NCBI RefSeq assembly: GCF_041146395.1
Contig: NW_027182892.1
Span: 613,001 to 677,000 of the forward strand
Reading direction: 5' to 3'
Source of the DNA: Eulemur rufifrons
Taxonomy: Eukaryota; Chordata; Mammalia; Primates; Lemuridae
DNA length: 64,000 nucleotides
Below, piece by piece: positions 12,655-25,814 of this stretch (positions within the stretch are counted from its first letter, which is position 1; each line of letters starts with the position of its first letter). A program made the translations under genes and the position numbers. The notes beneath the pieces are model-generated. The model was given only the letters and a program-made list of their open reading frames with translations. It did not search any database and had not been told where the DNA came from.

Positions 12655-12902
12655 CTCCAGCTACTAATTATAATGCTAACTTGCAAAAATTCCCTGCATT
12701 TTAAAACAATGGAAAAATGGTGGTGGGATGATACTTAGAAGAATGGCTTCTTGTCAGTCTCCACTAACAAAAATAGGCAACACCAAGTCAGCTACTCCTC
12801 AGCATAGCTATGTCCATCGCAGACTTCTTGGGTCAGGAGGCACAAACAAACGTTATCACAATTATGGTGAAACGCTGAACACCTGCAAATAATTTTCAAC
12901 GT
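10685..12902. repeat. Duplication D1, copy 2
   Basis: This is the partner of 2460-4677. It shares cgtaacctcc at 11555 with 18125, whereas 3330 has cgtaccctcc. This suggests it is closer to the 17.0-18.9 kb copy than to the 2.5-4.2 kb copy in that stretch. Confidence 0.83.
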
Positions 12903-14671
12903 ACTGGTTAATTTGAAAACTCTCCAGCATAAATCTTGGATCAAGCCAGGTACCTGTGCCCACGCATACAGGAGTATATAGAAACATGGTGGAATCCCAG
13001 CTGATGAATCAAAGGATTCTTAAAGGAATGAGATGACCATGCGGATCCTGTTTAATTCTCTGAAACAGAATCCGCACTTTTCACCTGCCAAACACATGCC
13101 CACTACTCTTCTCTGTGGATAATAAAAACAAACCAGCGATCTGACAGAGGGCCTGAACACCCATCCTGACCGACCCCACAAAACAAAAAAGTACCCTCCA
13201 GCTACTAATTATAATGCCAATTTGCAAAATTTCCCTGCATTTTTAAACAATGGAGAAATGATGGTGGGATGATACTTAGAAGAATGGCTTCCTGTCAGTC
13301 TCCACTGACAAAAATAGGCAACACCAAGTCAGCTACGCCTCAGCATAGTTATGTCCATAGCAGCCATATTTGGTTTCAGTAGGCACATACACACGTTATC
13401 ACAATTATGGTGAAACGCTGAAAACCTGCAAAGGATTGTCAACATACTGGTTAATTGAAAAGCTCTGAGGCATACTTCTTGGAACTAGCCAGTTTCCTGT
13501 GCCCACGCATAGAGAAGTATATAGAACCATGGTGGATTCCCAGTTCATGAAGCAAAGGATTCTTAAAGCAACGGGATTACCATGTGGATCCTGTTTAATT
13601 CTCTGAAACAGATCCGCAGTTTTCACCTGCCATACTAATACCCACTTCTCCTCTCTGGGGATAATAAAAACCAACCGGGGAACTGACAGAGGGCCTGTCC
13701 AACACATCCACACCGACCCCACAGAAAAAAAAAAAAAAAAAACACCGTAGCCTCCAGCTACTAATTATAATGCTAACTTGCAAAATTTTCCTGCATTTTA
13801 AAACAATGGAAAAATGATGGTGAGATGATACTTACAAGAATGGATTCTTGTCAGTCTCCACTAACAAAAATAGGCAAAACCAAGTCAGCTACGCCTCAGC
13901 ATAGTTATGTCCGTCGCAGCCTTCTTGGGTTTCAGGAGGCACAAACAAACGTTATCACAATTATGGTCAAACGCTGAACACCTGCAAATAATTTTCAACG
14001 TAGTGGTTAATTGAAAAACTCTGCGGCATACTTCTTGGAACAAGGCAGTTACCTGTTCCCACGCAAAGAGGAGTATGTAGAACCATGGTGGATTTCCAGC
14101 TGATGAAGTAAAGGATTATTAAAGGAAAGGGATGACCATGGGGATCATCGTTAATTCTCTGAAACAGAATCCGCCCTTTTAACCTGCCAAACACATGCCC
14201 ACTTCTCCTCTCTGGGGATAATAAAAACTAACCAGCGAACTGACAGAGTGCCTGACCCCCCCATCCATATCGACCACACACAAAAAAAAAACCGTAACCT
14301 CCACCTAATAATTATAATGCTAACTTGCAAAATTTCCCTGCATTTTAAAACAATGGAAAAATGGTGGTGGGATGATACTTAGAAGAATGGCTTCTTGTCA
14401 GTCTCCACTAACAAAAATAGGCAACACCAAGTCAGCTACTCCTCAGCATAGTTATGTCCGTCGCAGCCTTCTTGGGTTTCAGGAGGCACAAACACACGTT
14501 ATCACAATTATGGTGAAACGCTGAACACCTGCAAATAATTTTCAACGTACTGGTTAATTGAAAAGCTCTGAGGCATACTTCTTGGAACAAGCCAATTACC
14601 TGTTCCCACGCAAAGAGGAGTATATAGAACCATGGTGGATTTCCAGCTGATGAAGTAAAGGATTATTAAAG
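12480..14671. repeat. Adjacent four-monomer duplication D3, left copy
   Basis: It is repeated immediately downstream at offset 2192 bp. I noticed about four differences: cttttaacctg/cttttcacctg, gagaag/gacaag, aaacgtt/aaacctt and gaagcag/gaaacag near the edge. The exact edges slide within homologous monomers (left edge between about 12395 and 12516). Confidence 0.85.
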
Positions 14672-14846
14672 GAACGGGATGACCATGGGGATCATCGTTA
14701 ATTCTCTGAAACAGAATCCGCCCTTTTCACCTGCCAAACACATGCCCACTTCTCCTCTCTGGGGATAAGAAAATCTAACCAGCGAACTGACAGAGGGCCT
14801 GACCCCCACCATCCACATCGACCACACACAAAAAAAAACCCGTACC
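12655..14846. repeat. Higher-order unit 6: beta, gamma, delta, alpha
   Basis: Beta lies at 12655-13195, gamma at 13196-13751 with 18 A at 13725-13742, delta at 13752-14298 and alpha at 14299-14846. It is nearly identical to unit 1 (offset 12603) and to unit 7 directly downstream (offset 2192). The shared agtatgtag change at about 14074 (tatatag elsewhere) links it specifically to unit 7. Confidence 0.88.
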
Positions 14847-16863
14847 CTCCAGCTACTAATTATAATGCTAACTTGCAAAAATTCCCTGCATTTTAAAACA
14901 ATGGAAAAATGGTGGTGGGATGATACTTAGAAGAATGGCTTCTTGTCAGTCTCCACTAACAAAAATAGGCAACACCAAGTCAGCTACTCCTCAGCATAGC
15001 TATGTCCATCGCAGACTTCTTGGGTCAGGAGGCACAAACAAACCTTATCACAATTATGGTGAAACGCTGAACACCTGCAAATAATTTTCAACGTACTGGT
15101 TAATTTGAAAACTCTCCAGCATAAATCTTGGATCAAGCCAGGTACCTGTGCCCACGCATACAGGAGTATATAGAAACATGGTGGAATCCCAGCTGATGAA
15201 TCAAAGGATTCTTAAAGGAATGAGATGACCATGCGGATCCTGTTTAATTCTCTGAAACAGAATCCGCACTTTTCACCTGCCAAACACATGCCCACTACTC
15301 TTCTCTGTGGATAATAAAAACAAACCAGCGATCTGACAGAGGGCCTGAACACCCATCCTGACCGACCCCACAAAACAAAAAAGTACCCTCCAGCTACTAA
15401 TTATAATGCCAATTTGCAAAATTTCCCTGCATTTTTAAACAATGGAGAAATGATGGTGGGATGATACTTAGAAGAATGGCTTCCTGTCAGTCTCCACTGA
15501 CAAAAATAGGCAACACCAAGTCAGCTACGCCTCAGCATAGTTATGTCCATAGCAGCCATATTTGGTTTCAGTAGGCACATACACACGTTATCACAATTAT
15601 GGTGAAACGCTGAAAACCTGCAAAGGATTGTCAACATACTGGTTAATTGAAAAGCTCTGAGGCATACTTCTTGGAACTAGCCAGTTTCCTGTGCCCACGC
15701 ATAGACAAGTATATAGAACCATGGTGGATTCCCAGTTCATGAAGCAAAGGATTCTTAAAGCAACGGGATTACCATGTGGATCCTGTTTAATTCTCTGAAA
15801 CAGATCCGCAGTTTTCACCTGCCATACTAATACCCACTTCTCCTCTCTGGGGATAATAAAAACCAACCGGGGAACTGACAGAGGGCCTGTCCAACACATC
15901 CACACCGACCCCACAGAAAAAAAAAAAAAAAAAACACCGTAGCCTCCAGCTACTAATTATAATGCTAACTTGCAAAATTTTCCTGCATTTTAAAACAATG
16001 GAAAAATGATGGTGAGATGATACTTACAAGAATGGATTCTTGTCAGTCTCCACTAACAAAAATAGGCAAAACCAAGTCAGCTACGCCTCAGCATAGTTAT
16101 GTCCGTCGCAGCCTTCTTGGGTTTCAGGAGGCACAAACAAACGTTATCACAATTATGGTCAAACGCTGAACACCTGCAAATAATTTTCAACGTAGTGGTT
16201 AATTGAAAAACTCTGCGGCATACTTCTTGGAACAAGGCAGTTACCTGTTCCCACGCAAAGAGGAGTATGTAGAACCATGGTGGATTTCCAGCTGATGAAG
16301 TAAAGGATTATTAAAGGAAAGGGATGACCATGGGGATCATCGTTAATTCTCTGAAACAGAATCCGCCCTTTTCACCTGCCAAACACATGCCCACTTCTCC
16401 TCTCTGGGGATAATAAAAACTAACCAGCGAACTGACAGAGTGCCTGACCCCCCCATCCATATCGACCACACACAAAAAAAAAACCGTAACCTCCACCTAA
16501 TAATTATAATGCTAACTTGCAAAATTTCCCTGCATTTTAAAACAATGGAAAAATGGTGGTGGGATGATACTTAGAAGAATGGCTTCTTGTCAGTCTCCAC
16601 TAACAAAAATAGGCAACACCAAGTCAGCTACTCCTCAGCATAGTTATGTCCGTCGCAGCCTTCTTGGGTTTCAGGAGGCACAAACACACGTTATCACAAT
16701 TATGGTGAAACGCTGAACACCTGCAAATAATTTTCAACGTACTGGTTAATTGAAAAGCTCTGAGGCATACTTCTTGGAACAAGCCAATTACCTGTTCCCA
16801 CGCAAAGAGGAGTATATAGAACCATGGTGGATTTCCAGCTGATGAAGTAAAGGATTATTAAAG
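14672..16863. repeat. Adjacent four-monomer duplication D3, right copy
   Basis: This is the partner of 12480-14671. It has identical A-tract (18) and linker A-run lengths, which is notable because homopolymers usually drift first. It is probably among the youngest events in the window. Confidence 0.85.
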
Positions 16864-18948
16864 GAATGGGATGACCATGGGGATCATCGTTACTTCTCTG
16901 AAACAGAATCCGCCCTTTTCACCTGCCAAACACATGCCCACTTCTCCTCTCTGGGGATAATAAAAACTAACCAGTGAGCTGACAGAGGGCTTGACACCCC
17001 CATTAACATCGACCACACAAAAAAAACAAAACCGTACCGTCCAGCTACTAATTATAATGCTAACTTGGAAAATTTCCCTGCATTTTAAAACAATGGAAAA
17101 ATGGTGGTGGGATGATACTTAAAAGATTGGCTTCTTGTCAGTCTCCACTAACAAAAATAGGCAACACCAAGTCACCTACTCCTCAGCATAGTTATGTCCG
17201 TCGCAGCCTTCTTGGGTTTCAGGAGGGACATACATACGTTATCAAAATTATGGTCAAACGCTGAAAACCTGCAAATAATATTCAACGTACTGGTTAATTT
17301 GAAAACTCTCCAGCATAATTCTTGGAACAAGCCAGGTACCTGTGCCCACGCATACAGGAGTATATAGAAACATGGTGGAATCCCAGCTGATGAAGCAAAG
17401 CATTCTTAAACGAATGAGATGACCATGCGGATCCTGTTTAATTCTCTGAAACAGAATCCGCACTTATCACCTGCCAAACACATGCCCACTACTCTTCTCT
17501 GGGGATAATAAAAACAAACCAGCGATCTGACAGAGGGCCTGAACACCCATCCTGACCGACCCCACAAAACAAAACGTACCCTCCAGCTACTAATTATAAT
17601 GCCAATTTGCAAAATTTCCCTGCATTTTTAAACAATGGAGAAATGATGGTGGGATGATACTTAGAAGAATGGCTTCTTGTCAGTCTCCACTGACAAAAAT
17701 AGGCAACACCAAGTCAGCTACGCCTCAGCATAGTTATGTCCGTAGCAGCCATATTTGGTTTCAGTAGGCATATACACACGTTATCACAATTATGGTGAAA
17801 CGCTGAAAACCTGCAAAGGATTGTCAACATACTGGTTCATTGAAAAGCTCTGAGGCATACTTCTTCGAACAAGCCAGTTACCTGTTCCCACGCAAAGACG
17901 AGTATATAGAACCATGGTGGATTCCCAGCTCATGAAGCAAAGGATTCTTAAAGGAACGGGATTACCATGTGGATCCTGTTTAATTCTCTGAAACAGATCC
18001 GCAGTTTTCACCTGCCATACTAATACCCACTTCTCCTCTCTGGGGATAATAAAAACTAACCAGCGAACTGACAGATGGCCTGACCCCCACCATCCACATC
18101 GACCACACACAAAAAAAATACCGTAACCTCCAGCTACTAATTATAATGCTATCTTGCAAAATTTCCCTGCATTTTAAAACAATGGAAAAATGGTGGTGGG
18201 ATGATACTTAGAAGAATGGCTTCTTGTCAGTCTCCACTAACAAAAATAGGCAACACCAAGTCAGCTACTCCTCAGCATAGTTATGTCCGTCGCAGCCTTC
18301 TTTGGTTTCAGGAGGCACAAACAAAGGTTCTCACAATTATGGTGAAACGCTGAACACCTGCAAATAATTTTCAACGTAGTGGTTAATTGAAAAGCTCTGT
18401 GGCATACTTCTTGGAACAAGCCAGTTACCTGTTCCCACGCAAAGATGAGTATATAGAACCATGGTGGATTTCCAGCTGATGAAGTAAAGGATTATTAAAG
18501 GAACGGGATGACCATGGGGATCATCGTTAATTCTCTGAAACAGAATCCGCCCATTTCACCTGCAAAACACATGCCCACTTCTCCTCTCTGGGGATAATAA
18601 AAACTAACCAGCGAACTGACAGAGGGCCAGACCCCCCCATCCACATCAACCACACACACACAAAAAAAACCGTACCCTCCAGCTACTAATTATAATGCTA
18701 ACTTGCAAAATTTCCCTGCATTTTAAAACAATGGAAAAATGGTGGTGGGATGATACTTAGAAGAATGGCTTCTTGTCAGTCTCCACTAACAAAAATAGGC
18801 AACACCAAGTCAGCTACTCCTCAGCATAGCTATGTCCTTCTCAGCCTTCTTGGGTTTCAGGAGGCACGAACAAACGTTATCACAATTATGGTGAAACGCT
18901 GAACACCTGCAAATAATTTTCAACGTAGTGGTTAATTGAAAAGCTCTG
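14796..18948. repeat. Recent segmental duplication D2, copy 2
   Basis: This is the partner of 1-4153, in direct orientation and about 27 monomers away. Its left 2.06 kb is also the right half of the adjacent tandem duplication D3, so the two events overlap. Confidence 0.85.
14847..17038. repeat. Higher-order unit 7: beta, gamma, delta, alpha
   Basis: Beta lies at 14847-15387, gamma at 15388-15943 with 18 A at 15917-15934, delta at 15944-16490 and alpha at 16491-17038. The left part is the adjacent tandem copy of unit 6. Its alpha end (aaaggaatggg, cgttacttctctg) instead matches unit 1 at 2060-2100, showing that the unit joins two histories. Confidence 0.88.
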
Positions 18949-19226
18949 CGGCATACTTCTTGGAACAAGGAAGTTACCTGTTCCCACGCAAAGAGGAGTA
19001 TATAGAACCATGGTGGATTTCCAGCTGATGAAGTAAAGGATTATTAAAGGAACGGGATGACCATGGGGATCATCGTTAATTCTCTGAAGCAGAATCCGCC
19101 CTTTTCACCTGCCAAACACATGCCCACTTCTCCTCTCTGGGGATAAGAAAAACTAACCAGCGAACTGACAGAGGGCCTGACCCCCCCCCATCCACATCGA
19201 CCACACACACAAAAAAAAACCGTACC
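17039..19226. repeat. Higher-order unit 8: beta, gamma/alpha chimera, two alpha
   Basis: Beta lies at 17039-17580, a gamma/alpha chimera at 17581-18127, and alpha at 18128-18676 and 18677-19226. It is the third copy of the unit 2 / unit 5 arrangement, at 14795 bp from unit 2 and about 6570 bp from unit 5. The last alpha switches near 18949 to the sequence that precedes 4977. Confidence 0.85.
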
Positions 19227-20940
19227 CTCCAGCTACTAATTATAATGCTAACTTGCAAAATTTCCCTGCATTTTAAAACAATGGAAAAATGGTGGTGGGA
19301 TGATACTTAGAAGAATGGCTTCTTGTCAGTCTCCACTAACAAAAATAGGCAAAACCAAGTCAGCTACTCCTCAGCATAGTTATGTCCGTCGCAGCCTTCT
19401 TGGGTTTCAGGAGGGACATACAAACGTTATCAAAATTATGGTGAAACGCTGAAAACCTGCAAATAATTTTCAACGTACTGGTTAATTTGAAAACTCTCCA
19501 GCATAAATCTTGGATCAAGCCAGGTACCTGTGCCCACGCATACAGGAGTATATAGAAACATGGTGGAATCCCAGCTGATGAATCAAAGGATTCTTAAAGG
19601 AATGAGATGACCATGCGGATCCTGTTTAATTCTCTGAAACAGAATCCGCACTTTTCACCTGCCAAACACATGCCCACTACTCTTCTCTGTGGATAATAAA
19701 AACAAACCAGCGATCTGACAGAGGGCCTGAACACCCATCCTGACCGACCCCACAAAACAAAAAAGTACCCTCCAGCTACTAATTATAATGCCAATTTGCA
19801 AAATTTCCCTGCATTTTTAAACAATGGAGAAATGATGGTGGGATGATACTTAGAAGAATGGCTTCCTGTCAGTCTCCACTGACAAAAATAGGCAACACCA
19901 AGTCAGCTACGCCTCAGCATAGTTATGTCCATAGCAGCCATATTTGGTTTCAGTAGGCACATACACACGTTATCACAATTATGGTGAAACGCTGAAAACC
20001 TGCAAAGGATTGTCAACATACTGGTTAATTGAAAAGCTCTGAGGCATACTTCTTGGAACTAGCCAGTTTCCTGTGCCCACGCATAGACAAGTATATAGAA
20101 CCATGGTGGATTCCCAGCTCATGAAGCAAAGGATCCTTAAAGGAACGTCATTACCATGCGGATCCTTTTTAATTCTCTGAAACAGAATCCGCACTTTTCA
20201 CCTGCCAAACACATGCCCACTACTCTTCTCTGGGGATAATAAAAACAAACAAGCGATCTCACAGAGGGTCTGAACACCCGTCCTGACCGACCCCACAAAA
20301 CAAAAAGTACCCTCCAGCTACTAATTATAATGCCAATTTGCAAAATTTCCCTGCATTTTTAAACAATGGAGAAATGATGGTGGGATGATACTTAGAAGAA
20401 TGGCTTCCTGTCAGTCTCCACTGACAAAAATAGGCAACACCAAGTCAGCTACGCCTCAGCATAGTTATGTCCATAGCAGCCATATTTGGTTTCAGTAGGC
20501 ACATACACACGTTATCACAATTATGGTGAAACGCTGAAAACCTGCAAAGGATTGTCAACATACTGGTTAATTGAAAAGCTCTGAGGGATACTTCTTGGAA
20601 CTAGCCAGTTTCCTGTGCCCACGCATAGACAAGTATATAGAACCATAGTGGATTGCCAGCTCATGAAGCAAAGCATTCTTAAAGGAACAGGATTACCATG
20701 CGGATCCAGTTTAATTCTCTGAAACAGATCCACAGTTTTCACCTGCCATACTAATACCCACTTCTTCTCTCTGGGGATAATAAAAACCAACCGGGGAACT
20801 GAAAGAGGGCCTGACGAACACATCCACACCGACCACACAGGAAAAAAAAAAAAAAAAAAAAAAACACCGTAACCTCCAGCTACTAATTATAATGCTAACT
20901 TGCAAAATTTCCCTGCATTTTAAAACAATGGAAAAATGGT
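18910..20940. repeat. Duplication D4, copy 2
   Basis: This is the partner of 4660-6690. Just after it, similarity to the next monomer is displaced by one repeat (6624 matches 21973), implying gain or loss of one monomer next to the block. Confidence 0.82.
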
Positions 20941-23070
20941 GGTGGGATGGTACTTAGAAGAATGGCTTCTTGTCAGTCTCCACTAACAAAAATAGGCAAC
21001 ACCAAGTCAGCTACGCCTCAGCATAGTTATGTCCGTCCCAGCCTTCTTGGGTTTCAGGAGGCACAAACAAAGGTTCTAACAATTATGATGAAACGCTGAA
21101 CACCTGCAAATAATTTTCAACGTCGTCGTTAATTGAAAAGCTCTGCGGAATACTTCTTAGAACAAGGCAGTTACCTGTTCCCACGCAAATACGAGTATAT
21201 AGAACCATGGTGGATTTCCAGCTGATGAAGTAAAGGATTATTAAAGGAAGGGAATGACCATGGGGATCATCGTTAATTCTCTGAAACAGAATCCGCCCTT
21301 TTCACCTGCCAAACACATGCCCACTTCTCCTCTCTGGGGATAATAAAAACTAACCAGCGAACTGACAGAGGGCCTGACCCCCACCATCCACATCGACCAC
21401 ACACAAAAAAAAAAAAAAACCGTACCCTCCAGCTACTAATTATAATGCTAACTTGCAAAATTTCCCTGCATTTTAAAACAATGAAAAAATGGTGGTGGGA
21501 TGATACTTAGAAGAATGGCTTCTTGTCAGTCTCCACTAACAAAAATAGGCAACACCAAGTAGGCTATCTTCAGCATAGCTATGTCCATCGCAGCCTTCTT
21601 GGGTTTCAGGAGGCACAAACAAAGGTTCTCACAATTATGGTAAAACGCTGAACACCTGCAAATAATTTTCAACGTAGTGGTTAATTGAAAAGCTCTGCGG
21701 CATACTTCTTGGAACAAGCCAGTTACCTGTTCCCACGCAAAGAGGAGTATATAGAACCATGGTGGATTTCCAGCTGATGAAGTAAAGGATTATTAAAGGA
21801 ACGGGATGACCATGGGGATCATCGTTAATTCTCTGAAACAGAATCCGCCCTTTTCACCTGCCAAACACATGCCCACTTCTCCTCTCTGGGGATAATAAAA
21901 ACTAACCAGCGAACTGACAGAGGGCCTGACCCCCCCATCCACATCGACCACACACAAAAAAAAATCCGTACCCTCCAGCTACTAATTATAATGCTAACTT
22001 GCAAAATTTCCCTGCCTTTTGAAACAATGGAAAAATGGTGGTGGGATGAGACTTAGAAGAATTGCTTCTTGTCAGTCTTCACTAACAAAAATAGGCAACA
22101 CCAAGTCAGCTACTCCTCAGCATAGTTATGTCCGTCGCAGCCTTCTTGGGTTTCAGGAGGCACAAACAAAGGTTCTCTCAATTATGGTGAAACGCTGAAC
22201 ACCTGCAAATAATTTTCAACGTAGTGGTTAATTGAAACTCTCTGCGGCATACTTCTTGGAACAAGGCAGTTACCTGTTGCCACGCAAAGAGGAGTATAGA
22301 GAACCATGGTGGATTTCCAGCTGATGAAGTAAAGGATTATTAAAGGAACGGGATGACCATGGGGATCATCGATAATTCTCTGAAACAGAAACCACCCTTT
22401 TCACCTGCCAAACACATGCCCACTTCTCCTCTCTGGGGATAATAAAAACTAACCAGCGAACTGACAGAGGGCCTGACCCCCCCATCCACATCGACCACAC
22501 ACACAAAAAAAATACTGTACCCTCCAGCTACTAATTATAATGCTAACTTGCAAAATTTCCCTGCATTTTAAAACAATGGAAAAATGGTGGTGGGATGATA
22601 CTTAGAAGAATGGCTTCTTGTCAGTCTCCACTAACAAAAATAGGCAACACCAAGTCAGCTACTCCTCAGCATAGCTATGTCTGTCGCAGCCTTCTTGGCT
22701 TTCAGGAGGCATGAACAAACGTTATCACAATTACGGTGAAACGCTGAACACCTGCAAATAATTTTCAACGTAGTGGTTAATTGAAAAGCTCTGCGGCATA
22801 CTTCTTGGAACAAGCCAGTTACCTGTTCCCACGGAAAAACGAGTATATAGAACCATGGTGGATTTCCAGCTGATGAAATAAAGGATTATTAAAGGAAAGG
22901 GATGACCATGGGGATCATCATTAATTCTCTGAAACAGAATCCGCCCTTTTCACCTGCCAAACACATGCCCACTTCTCCTCTCTGGGGATAATAAAAACTA
23001 ACCAGCGAACTGACAGAGGGCCTGACCCCCACCATCCACATCGCCCACACACACAAAAAAAAACCGTACC
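19227..23070. repeat. Higher-order unit 9: beta, gamma/beta chimera, gamma, four alpha
   Basis: Beta lies at 19227-19769, a gamma/beta chimera at 19770-20311, and gamma at 20312-20873 with 23 A at 20842-20864. Alpha monomers start at 20874, 21427, 21973 and 22522. The first three monomers copy unit 3 at offset 14250. The monomer at 21973 matches the one at 6624 (offset 15349). The monomer at 22522 has the start of 7173 but the body of 8273. The first tatagag variant of the window occurs at about 22295. Confidence 0.84.
20842..20864. repeat. 23-base A tract at end of gamma, duplicate
   Basis: It has the same length and context as 6592-6614, consistent with descent from the same gamma by the 14250-bp-offset duplication. 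All other gamma tracts here are 14-19 bases. Confidence 0.9.
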
Positions 23071-25814
23071 CTGCAGCTACTAATTATAATGCTAACTTGC
23101 AAAATTTGCCTGCATTTTAAAACAATGGAAAAATGGTGGTGGGATGATACTTAGAAGAATGGCTTCTTGTCTGTCTCCACTAACAAAAATAGGCAACACC
23201 AAGTCAGCTACTCCTCAGCATAGTTATGTCCGTCGCAGCCTTCTTGGGTTTCAGGAGGGACATATAAACGTTATCAAAATTATGGTGAAACGCTGAAAAC
23301 CTGCAAATAATTTTCAACGTACTGGTTAATTTGAAAACTCTCCAGGATAATTCTTGGAACAAGCCATGTACCTGTGCCCACGCATAGAGGAGTATATAGA
23401 AACATGGTGGAATCCCAGCTGATGAAGCAAAGGATTCTTAAAGGAATGAGATGACCATGCGGATCCTGTTTAATTCTCTGAAACAGAATCCGCACTTTTC
23501 ACCTGCCAAACACATGCCCACTACTCTTCCCTGGGGATAATAAAAACAAACCAGCGATCTGACAGAGGGCCTGAACACCCATCCTGACCGACCCCACAAA
23601 ACAAAAAGTACCCTCCAGCTACTAATTATAATGCCAATTTGCAAAATTTCCCTGCATTTTTAAAAAATGGAGAAATGATGGTGGGATGATACCTAGAAGA
23701 ATGGCTTCTTGTCACTCTCCGCTGACAAAAACAGGCAACACCAAGTCAGCTACGCCTCAGCATAGTTATGTCCGTAGCAGCCATATTTGGTTTCAGTAGG
23801 CACATACACACGTTATCACAATTATGGTGAAACGCTGAAAACCTGCAAAGGATTTTCAACATACTGGTTAATTGAAAAGCTCTGAGGCATACTTCTTGGA
23901 ACTAGCGAGTTTCCTGTGCCCACGCATAGACAAGTATATAGAGCCATGGTGGATTCCCAGCTCATGAAGCAAAGGATTCTTAAAGGAATGGGATTACCAT
24001 GCGGATCCTGTTTAATTCTCTGTAACAGATCCGCAGATTTCACCTGCCATACTAATACCCACTTCTCCTCTCTGGGGATAATAAAAACCAACTGGGGAAC
24101 TGACAGAGGGCCTGACCAACACATCCACACCCACCGCACAGGAAAAAAAAAAAAAAAAAACACCGTAGCCCTCAGCTACTAATTATAATGCTAACTTGCA
24201 AAATTTTCCTGCATTTTTAACAATGGAAAAATGATGGTGAGATGATACTTACAAGAATGGATTCTTGTCAGTCTCCAGTAACAAAAATAGGCAACACCAA
24301 GTCAGCCACTCCTCAGCATAGTTATGTCCGTCGCAGCCTGCTTGGGTTTCAGGAGGCACAAACAAAGGTTATCACAATTATGGTGAAACGCTGAACACCT
24401 GCAAATAATTTTCAACGTAGTGGTTAATTGAAAAGCTCTGCGGCATACTTCTTGGAACAAGCCAGTTACCTGTTCCCACGCAAAGAGGAGTATATAGAAC
24501 CATGGTGGATTTCCAGCTGATGAAGTAAAGGATTATTAAAGGAACGGGATGACCATGGGGATCATCGTTAATTCTCTGAAACAGAATCCGCCCTTTTCAC
24601 CTGCCAAACACATGCCCACTTCTCCTCTCTGGGGATAATAAAAACTAACCAGCGAACTGACAGAGGGCCTGGCCCCCCCATCCACATTGACCACACACAC
24701 AAAAAAAAAACCGTACCCTCCAGCTACTAATTATAATGCTAACTTGCAAAATTTCCCTGCATTTTAAAACAATGGAAAAATGGTGGTGGGATGATACTTA
24801 GAAGAATGACTTCTTGTCAGTGTCCACTAACAAAAATAGGCAACACCAAGTCAGCTACTCCTCAGCATAGCTATGTCCATCGCAGCCTTCTTGGGTTTCA
24901 GGAGGCACAAACAAAGGTTCTCAATTATGGTGAAACGCTGAACACCTGCAAATAATTTTCAACGTAGTGGTTAATTGAAAAGCTCTGCGGCATACTTCTT
25001 GGAACAAGGCAGTTACCTGTTGCCACGCAAAGAGGAGTATATAGAACCATGGTGGATTTCCAGCTGATGAAGTAAAGGATTATTAAAGGAAAGGGATGAC
25101 CATGGGGATCATCGTTAATTCTCTGAAACAGAATCCGCCCTTTTCACCTGCCAAACACATGCCCACATCTCCTCTCTGGGGATAATAAAAACTAACCAGC
25201 GAACTGACAGAGGGCCTGACCCCCCCCATCCACATGGACCACACACAAAAAAAAAAAACCGTACCCTCCAGCTACTAATTATAATGGTAACTTGCAATAT
25301 TTCCCTGCATTTTAAAACAATGGAAAAATGGTGGTGGGATGATACTTAGAAGAATGGCTTCTTGTCAGTCTCCACTAACAAAAATAGGCAACACCAAGTC
25401 AGCTACTCCTCAGCATAGTTATGTCCGTCGCAGCCTTCTTGGGTTTCAGGAGGCACAAACACACGTTATCACAATTATGGTGAAACGCTGAACACCTGCA
25501 AATAATTTTCAACGTACTGGTTAATTGAAAAGCTCTGCGGCATACTTCTTGGAACAAGGCAGTTACCTGTTCCCACGCAAAGAGGAGTATATAGAACCAT
25601 GGTGGATTTCCAGCTGATGAAGTAAAGGATTATTAAAGGAACGGGATGACCATGGGGATCATCGTTAATTCTCTGAAACAGAATCCGCCCTTTTCACCTG
25701 CCAAACACATGCCCACTTCTCCTCTCTGGCGATAATAAAAACTAACCAGCAAACTGACAGAGGGCCTGAACCCCCCCATCCACATCGACCACACACACAC
25801 AAAAAAACCGTACC
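23071..25814. repeat. Higher-order unit 10: beta, gamma, delta, two alpha
   Basis: Beta lies at 23071-23612, gamma at 23613-24169 with 18 A at 24143-24160, delta at 24170-24717, and alpha at 24718-25265 and 25266-25814. The beta first half carries tgtctgtctcc, the form that dominates betas from here to the right edge. The marker after the A tract is altered (gccctcagctact). Divergence from other units is clearly higher than in the first 20 kb. Confidence 0.85.

Noticed and set aside
1..23000. Near-identical blocks as an assembly artefact
   Set aside because: The copies carry scattered private differences and distinct junctions, which argues for real duplication. Collapse or expansion error cannot be excluded without spanning long reads.
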